Assembly: GCF_039680535.1 (NCBI RefSeq)
Contig: NZ_JBDKSS010000005.1
Coordinates: 1-64,000, forward strand
Source of the DNA: Parvibaculum sp039680535
GTDB taxonomy: Bacteria > Pseudomonadota > Alphaproteobacteria > Parvibaculales > Parvibaculaceae
Reading direction: 5' to 3'
DNA: 64,000 nt
Part shown: one piece after another, positions 59,361 to 64,000 of the stretch
Position numbering within the stretch: position 1 is the stretch's first letter
Layout of the letters: the number at the start of each line of letters is the position of its first letter
Notes under the pieces: generated by a model
Database searches by the model: none
The model's input: the letters and a program-made list of their open reading frames with translations, nothing else
What the model was told of the DNA's origin: nothing
Made by a program: the position numbers and the translations under genes

Positions 59361-59511
59361 GTAATCCTCCCTGAAAAATCCGGTCCTTGGGGGTCGGCTT
59401 TCTTGCGATCAAGCCGTTCCGTCCTTAACCGTCGTTGTCTCAACCGAGCCGTCGCCGGACGTTCCGGCAGGAAGTCAACCCCCCGGAATGCCGGTCAACG
59501 AAGATTCCGCA

Positions 59512-59904
59512 TCATGCGCACGTGAACACCGGCAACGCGTATCCATCGCCGGCCTCGGAGAATTTGACCCTGACTTTCTGTCCGATGCGAATCTTGTCGA
59601 TTTCGCAATCGACGATATTCGTGAGCATCGAAACCCCTTCATCAAGCTTAACATAGGCGATGACATAAGGCGGCTTGGCTTGCCTCGTGACCGAATAGCT
59701 GTAGATCACGCCATTGCCTGATGCCTCGACGAACGCCGTGTCATCCGAGAAGCAATGCGGGCAAATAGTCCGCGGATAATGGTGCACCTTGCCGCAGGCG
59801 TCGCAAGCCCGGATCAGGAGTTGCCCCTTGGCAGCACCTTCCCAGTAGGGTTTGCTCTCGGAATTGACTACAAGGTTGATCTTGCTTTTCTGGTCGGTGC
59901 TCAT
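59512..59904 (-). CDS. DUF35 OB-fold zinc-ribbon protein (second pair)
   Basis: This 130-residue DUF35 protein has zinc-ribbon cysteines 34, 37, 48 and 51 (CDACGK...CPHC) followed by an OB-fold with GNGVIYSYSVTRQAKPPYVIAYV. Its start overlaps the thiolase-fold gene stop by 4 bp (ATGA at 59901-59904), stronger coupling than in the first pair. It should form a complex with that protein and help bind the CoA substrate, as ChsH2-DUF35 does for Ltp2. It differs considerably from the 9755-10177 protein, so the two pairs are probably not interchangeable. Confidence 0.86.
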   Translation of the reverse strand: MSTDQKSKINLVVNSESKPYWEGAAKGQLLIRACDACGKVHHYPRTICPHCFSDDTAFVEASGNGVIYSYSVTRQAKPPYVIAYVKLDEGVSMLTNIVDCEIDKIRIGQKVRVKFSEAGDGYALPVFTCA

Positions 59905-61076
59905 GCGTCTTCACTCCCGAGGATAACGGTTGCGCTGCCCATACGCGATCCCAGAAGCCCGCCGGTTCCATGCGCCAGTGCAATATCGCAATTGCGAACC
60001 TGAACCTTCGGATGAGCCTCACCGCGAAGCTGGCGGACTGCTTCAAGAACTTTGGTCATGCCACCGCGATTGCCCGGGTGATTGTTGCACAATCCCCCGC
60101 CATCCGTGTTGAAGGGCAACTTGCCGACGCCGGAAATCAGATTGCCGTCCGAGACGAACTTCCCGCCCTCACCTTTTTTGCAAAAACCCAGATCTTCGAG
60201 CGTTTCCAGCACTGTAATGGTGAAGGAATCGTAGATAGAGGCGTATTTAATGTCGGTGGGCGTGACGCCGGCTTCAGCGAAAGCTTTGGGCCCGCTCCAA
60301 CGCGCGCCGGAATAGGTTAGATCGACCTGGCCCGCCGCGAGATGCTTGGGCGCCTCACCGGCGCCGAGAACCTTGACGCGAGTACGCTTCAGCGACTTCG
60401 CCACTTCCGGGCTCACCATCACAACGCCGCCGCCGCCATCGGTGATGACGCAACAGTCGAGCCTGTGCAACGGATCGGCAATCATCGGTGAATTGACAAC
60501 ATCCTCCACGGTCACAACGTCGCGGAGCCTGGCATGTTCATTGTGCTGGGCGTGGTGGGATGCGGCGACCTTGATCCATGCGAGCTGCTCGCTGGTGGTG
60601 CCGTATTCGTACATATGCCGCATCGCACACATGGCGTACATATTTGTGACGTTGGGGCCATAAGGCATTTCGAACGGAAAGTCCGGCGCTTGCTGGTTGT
60701 AGTAACGGACGGGCTTGCCTTCTTTCGCATCGGCAACCGGCCGGCCTGCCAGCGTGATCAGCGCCACATTGCAATGCCCCGCGGCGATGGCCTGCGCGGC
60801 GTGACTGACATGGACGATGTAGGAAGACCCGCCGGTCTCCGTGCTGTCCATATGACGCACATTATTGAGGCCCATATATTCGATCATGTTGATCGGGCCC
60901 AACCCGGGCGCGTCGCCGGCGCAGAAATATGCGTCAACATCGTCCTTTGAAAGACCTGCGTCCGCCAGCGCGCCCTTCGCGATCTCGGCGTGAAGTTGCG
61001 GCAGCGTCTTGTCCAGCGCCGCGCGGCACGGATGCTCGTAAATGCCGACTATGTAGGATTTTCCGTTGATACCCAT
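59901..61076 (-). CDS. Thiolase-superfamily protein lacking the nucleophilic Cys (second pair)
   Basis: This 391-residue SCP2/thiolase-fold protein starts MGINGKSYIVGIYEHPCR. The nucleophile region reads STETGGSSYIVHVS (78-91) without Cys. Later motifs are YDSFTITVLETLEDLGFC and NTDGGGLCNNHPGNRGG. As in the 10180-11349 protein, thiolysis through a cysteine is unlikely and an aldolase role with DUF35 is probable. The ATG at 61076 faces the crotonase gene. It leads a minus-strand run: DUF35, CoA synthetase, SDR, dioxygenase subunits, PdxA2-like dehydrogenase. Confidence 0.85.
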   Translation of the reverse strand: MGINGKSYIVGIYEHPCRAALDKTLPQLHAEIAKGALADAGLSKDDVDAYFCAGDAPGLGPINMIEYMGLNNVRHMDSTETGGSSYIVHVSHAAQAIAAGHCNVALITLAGRPVADAKEGKPVRYYNQQAPDFPFEMPYGPNVTNMYAMCAMRHMYEYGTTSEQLAWIKVAASHHAQHNEHARLRDVVTVEDVVNSPMIADPLHRLDCCVITDGGGGVVMVSPEVAKSLKRTRVKVLGAGEAPKHLAAGQVDLTYSGARWSGPKAFAEAGVTPTDIKYASIYDSFTITVLETLEDLGFCKKGEGGKFVSDGNLISGVGKLPFNTDGGGLCNNHPGNRGGMTKVLEAVRQLRGEAHPKVQVRNCDIALAHGTGGLLGSRMGSATVILGSEDA

Positions 61077-61205
61077 CCCTATTCCCTTATCATGATTTCC
61101 TTATTGCTTAGCGCATTCATGGGGGAAACGTCCAGCCCGTCCACGAAAGGCGGAAGCGGCGGTTACGACCGATCGGAAGAACAGATCGAGCGAGGGAGAA
61201 ACGGA

Positions 61206-61961
61206 TTGGGGACGGTGAAGATTGAAAACGCGGGCGGCGTCAGGACCGTCACGCTTGCACGCGCTGAAAAGCGCAATGCCCTTGACGGAGGAATGCTCGA
61301 TGGCCTGACCGCCGCTTTTCGGCAGACACCGCCCGAGGAAGAACGCGTCACCGTTATTCGCGCCGAAGGCTCTGTGTTCTGTTCTGGCCTCGATTTGCGC
61401 GTGCGAGACGCAGGAACGCTCGGGGCGGTGTCCATCGAAACGATGCTGCACGCGATCGAGACCTATCCCTTGCCGGTGGTCGCGGTCGTTCAGGGCGATG
61501 CGATCGCCGGCGGCAATGAACTTGCGCTGCACTGCGATTTTGTCATCGCCAGCACGGACGCGCGATTTGGCATGTCGCTCGCCAAAATCGGCCTCGCTCC
61601 CACATGGTTCCTAGCGAAGAAAATTCTCGAAGTCGCCGGGCCGGTCGGTGCACGGGAAATGCTGTTGCTGGGCGACCTCCTGACCGCGCACCGGATGCAC
61701 GAACTCGGGCTGATAGCCCGAATCGCGCCTGCCGCCGGACTGGAGGCGGAGGCCTCGAGGATCGTCTCCCGACTGGCCGCCAACGCGCCGCTGTCCTTAC
61801 GGGCCATGAAGGCGGTGCTGGTGCGCGCCATGACTTTCCGCGACGGCATACCGCACGAGGATATAGACCGGCTTGTGCGCGCCGCGGGAGACAGTGCCGA
61901 CGCGCGGGAGGGCATTGCCGCCCTCATCGAGCGCCGGACGGCGGTTTTCAAAGGCCAGTAA
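61206..61961 (+). CDS. Crotonase-family protein
   Basis: This 251-residue crotonase (from TTG 61206) has GSVFCSGLDLRV (55-66) and GGNELALHCD. Glu105 is present, but the second catalytic position is Leu125 (FGMSLAKIG), so classical hydration is doubtful. The frame is open from 60990, but upstream ATGs at 61092 and 61119 would leave almost no promoter room next to the divergent gene at 61076. GGGAG at 61194-61198 with 7-base spacing supports TTG 61206. The small GIY-YIG-like gene follows within about 15 bp. Confidence 0.83.
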   Translation: MGTVKIENAGGVRTVTLARAEKRNALDGGMLDGLTAAFRQTPPEEERVTVIRAEGSVFCSGLDLRVRDAGTLGAVSIETMLHAIETYPLPVVAVVQGDAIAGGNELALHCDFVIASTDARFGMSLAKIGLAPTWFLAKKILEVAGPVGAREMLLLGDLLTAHRMHELGLIARIAPAAGLEAEASRIVSRLAANAPLSLRAMKAVLVRAMTFRDGIPHEDIDRLVRAAGDSADAREGIAALIERRTAVFKGQ

Positions 61962-61976
61962 AAGGTGACAAAACCA

Positions 61977-62315
61977 ATGTCTGTTCGAATGAAAAAAGCC
62001 TGGCAGGAGCTCACGGCCGCCAACGTCGCGGCGCTCGGCGGCGAGCTTGGCATCTACCAGATCGCCGACGAAAAAGAACATGTCCTCCGCATCGGTTTCG
62101 CTGGCGGGCGTTCCCTTTTCGGGTTGCGGGGTGAACTCCTCAAGGCGCTGGAAGAATATCGCGGCGGCCGCACCCTCTTCCGCGTCGAAATAAATTGCCA
62201 ATACATGAGCCGTTACGAAGAACTTCTGATGGTTCATATGGCCGATCACGGATCGCTCCCGGCGGGAAACGCCTTCGAAGGCAACCGCAAAATCGGCCGG
62301 CTGAGCATCGGCTGA
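61977..62315 (+). CDS. Small GIY-YIG-like protein of unknown function
   Basis: This protein of about 112 residues contains LGIYQIADEKEHVLRIGFAGGRSLFGLRGEL, then NCQYMSRYEELLMVHMADHG. The GIY...RIG spacing resembles the first strands of the GIY-YIG nuclease fold, but the downstream catalytic Arg/Glu/Asn pattern is only partly suggested. I do not know a function. ATG 61977 has AAAGG upstream; GTG 61965 and ATG 61989 are alternatives. It lies between crotonase and ACAD genes on the same strand, and relatives seem to occur in such catabolic clusters. A non-nuclease CoA-pathway role is possible. Confidence 0.75.
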   Translation: MSVRMKKAWQELTAANVAALGGELGIYQIADEKEHVLRIGFAGGRSLFGLRGELLKALEEYRGGRTLFRVEINCQYMSRYEELLMVHMADHGSLPAGNAFEGNRKIGRLSIG

Positions 62316-62382
62316 GATATCCGAAACGACGCGAGAAAGTACAAGGCCGCGAAGGCCGTACGACAGCAAGGGAAGGAAGATC

Positions 62383-63546
62383 ATGGATTTTGCCATGACG
62401 GACGAGCAGCGGCTCATCGTCGAACAGGTACGGCGCTTCGTGCGCGAGGAAGTCGCTCCCCTTGAAGACAAGCTCGATCCCGACGAGAGCCGGCTCGGCC
62501 CCGACGATTACGCGCGCCTCGTCTCGAAGGTGAAGGACATGGGCCTGCACGGCCTCGGCGTTCCGCCCGAATATGGCGGCCCAGACATCGATACCGTCAC
62601 CATGACGCTGATCGCGATCGAGATTTCGCAGCATCGCGCAGGCCTATATTCGCCCTGCTACGGAAGTTTCGGCGGCGCCGGGCTCGCCCACCTTTACGAG
62701 GCGAGCGAGGATCTGAAAAAGCGTTATCTCTATCCGACGCTGAATGGCGAGAAACACGGCTTTTTCGGACTGACCGAACCGTCCGGCGGCTCCGATCCGG
62801 CGCGCGCCATACAAACCCGGGCTGTCAAGGACGGCGATGACTGGGTCATCAACGGCGCGAAGATTTTCATCTCCGGCGCGGACAAGGCGGAATACGGCAT
62901 CGTTTTCGCGCGGACCGATGCGGGCAAGGGCCGCAACGGCATTACCTGCTTCATCGTCGATACGGACACGCCCGGGTTTCACGTCCGCCGCGTCGTCCAC
63001 ACGCTTCGATCCGCCTATTATGCGACGGAGCTTCAGTTCGAGAACATGCGCGTGCCATCAGCGAATGTGCTGGGCGAGGTGAACAAGGGATTCGCAATCG
63101 CCAACGACCGGCTGAGCCGACAGCGCATTCCTTATGCGGCCAGTTGCATAGGCATCGCCATCAAGGCGCAAGCAATGTGCGTCGAGTACGCCAAACTGCG
63201 CGAGACTTTCGGGGCGCCTCTCGCCACACGGCAGGCCGTGCAATGGATGGTGGTGGATAACGAAATCGATATCCGCACCGCCAGGTGGGCAACGCTGGAC
63301 GCCGCCTGCAAGGCGGATCGCGGCGAGCCCTTCCGCACCGAAGCCGCGATGGCAAAACTTCTCTCCACGGAAGGCGCCAGCCGCGTCGTCGATCGCGCCA
63401 TCCAGATTCACGGCGGCTACGGCGTCACCAAGGATCTGCCGCTGGAGCGCTGGTACCGCGAGATGCGGATCCGGCGCATCGGCGAGGGGCCGAGCGAGGT
63501 GCAGCGCCTGGTCATGGCTCGCGATCTTTTCGGCGCATCGCTATGA
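62383..63546 (+). CDS. Acyl-CoA dehydrogenase with canonical catalytic Glu
   Basis: This 387-residue ACAD has FFGLTEPSGGSDPARAIQTRA and INGAKIFISGADKAEYG. Unlike the other ACADs here it keeps the C-terminal base, Glu368 in RRIGEGPSEVQR. HGGYGVTKDLPLERWYREMRIRR is the expected preceding block, so it can act as a stand-alone homotetramer. AAGGAAG precedes the ATG. Its TGA overlaps the ATG of the CoA-transferase gene as ATGA (63543-63546), suggesting that transfer of CoA and dehydrogenation are consecutive steps. Confidence 0.9.
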   Translation: MDFAMTDEQRLIVEQVRRFVREEVAPLEDKLDPDESRLGPDDYARLVSKVKDMGLHGLGVPPEYGGPDIDTVTMTLIAIEISQHRAGLYSPCYGSFGGAGLAHLYEASEDLKKRYLYPTLNGEKHGFFGLTEPSGGSDPARAIQTRAVKDGDDWVINGAKIFISGADKAEYGIVFARTDAGKGRNGITCFIVDTDTPGFHVRRVVHTLRSAYYATELQFENMRVPSANVLGEVNKGFAIANDRLSRQRIPYAASCIGIAIKAQAMCVEYAKLRETFGAPLATRQAVQWMVVDNEIDIRTARWATLDAACKADRGEPFRTEAAMAKLLSTEGASRVVDRAIQIHGGYGVTKDLPLERWYREMRIRRIGEGPSEVQRLVMARDLFGASL

Positions 63547-64000
63547 CGACGGCGGGTCTGGCCATGGACGACGATGAAGCGAGACCGCAGCCGCTGCAAG
63601 GAGTGAAGGTGATCGATCTGGGTCAGGTATATCAGGGTCCCTACGCCGCCTTCCTGATGGCGAAAGCCGGAGCCGATGTCATAAAGGTCGAGCCGCTCTG
63701 CGGCGAGCCGGTGCGAATACGCGAGGCGCTGGGCGGCGGAGCGTCGCTGCCGATGGCCATGCTCAATTCCAACAAGCGCGCCATCACGCTTAATCTGAAG
63801 AACCCGCGGGGATGTGAACTTCTCAAGGTTCTCGTCAGCCGCAGCGACGTCCTGATCGAAAATTACGCTCCGGGTGTCATGGACCGCCTGGGCGTGGGCG
63901 CGAAAACGCTGTTCGAGGTCAATCCGCGCCTCGTATACGCCTCGGCGACGGGCTACGGCCTGTCAGGGCCGGAGCAGGACAGCCTCGCCATGGACCTTAC
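63543..64000 (+). CDS. CaiB/BaiF (class III) CoA-transferase, partial at the right edge
   Basis: ATG 63543 opens a frame that is uninterrupted to the end of the window (152 complete codons). It encodes LQGVKVIDLGQVYQGPYAAFLMAKAGADVIKVEP, NSNKRAITLNLKNPRG, VLIENYAPGVMDRLGVG and SATGYGLSGPEQDSLAMDL. This is the N-terminal Rossmann-like half of a class III CoA-transferase; the last Asp visible is near the catalytic aspartate position. It moves CoA between organic acids. It is coupled to the ACAD gene by a 4-bp overlap. The C-terminus lies outside the window. Confidence 0.9.
   Translation, partial: MTTAGLAMDDDEARPQPLQGVKVIDLGQVYQGPYAAFLMAKAGADVIKVEPLCGEPVRIREALGGGASLPMAMLNSNKRAITLNLKNPRGCELLKVLVSRSDVLIENYAPGVMDRLGVGAKTLFEVNPRLVYASATGYGLSGPEQDSLAMDL

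Noticed and set aside
1..64000. CRISPR arrays, tRNA or rRNA genes, plasmid or phage origins
   Set aside because: No regularly spaced repeats, no cloverleaf or rRNA-like stretches and no iteron clusters were found on reading through. The only mobile DNA is the two IS3 remnants.

Overview
The window reads as a GC-rich alphaproteobacterial chromosome segment, probably an environmental degrader of hydrophobic or alicyclic compounds. This rests on general features: CYP153-type P450s, BadH/BadI relatives, many acyl-CoA dehydrogenases (ACADs), and GGAGG-type ribosome sites. I cannot name the genus. About fifty-five genes form a dense catabolic island of beta-oxidation, oxygenase, ring-cleavage and regulatory genes. 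No rRNA, tRNA or CRISPR was seen.

Layout. 0-1 kb is a scar: a gene end, a short ORF, a frameshifted IS3-type orfA and the tail of a CaiB/BaiF CoA-transferase. 1-11.4 kb holds an acyl-CoA synthetase, an SDR and an ACAD on the plus strand. Facing them are four ACADs and a thiolase-fold/DUF35 pair on the minus strand. 11.4-17 kb has a zinc alcohol dehydrogenase divergent from a CMD-MaoC-FadH-like operon, then an IclR regulator. 17-23 kb has a hydrolase, two amidohydrolases, a crotonase and a luciferase-like flavoenzyme, ending in a decayed IS3 orfB. 23.3-32 kb (minus strand) is a KstD-like flavin dehydrogenase, a DUF3237 protein and a meta-cleavage set: HpaB-like hydroxylase, aldehyde dehydrogenase, extradiol dioxygenase, FAH protein, HpaI-like aldolase and hydratase. 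A divergent TetR gene sits upstream. 33-43 kb has a ferredoxin, two CYP153-like P450s, a Baeyer-Villiger monooxygenase, a thioesterase, a nitronate-monooxygenase-like protein, a GntR regulator, a hydrolase and a crotonase. 42.6-48.5 kb (minus strand) is a badH-badI-ACAD-crotonase-Rieske-LLM operon with a divergent TetR gene. This is followed by an SDR, an AliA-like CoA ligase, a third P450 and a MaoC protein. 53.9-61 kb (minus strand) holds a thiolase-fold/DUF35 pair, a CoA synthetase, an SDR, BenA/BenB-like dioxygenase subunits and a PdxA2-like dehydrogenase. The right edge has a crotonase, a GIY-YIG-like small protein, an ACAD and a CoA-transferase running off the end.

How the parts may fit (inference). 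P450s and the BVMO would oxidise a saturated or cyclic substrate. CoA ligases, ACADs, MaoC hydratases, SDRs and the thiolase-fold/DUF35 pairs would shorten side chains. The BadH/BadI module would open an alicyclic ring as a CoA ester. A second branch may desaturate a cyclic ketone to a phenol with the KstD-like enzyme and then hydroxylate and meta-cleave it. A third may convert an aromatic carboxylate to a catechol. Palindromes recurring upstream of several operons suggest shared control. The substrate is unknown: naphthenic acids, alkylcyclohexanes, terpenoids and steroid fragments are all compatible.
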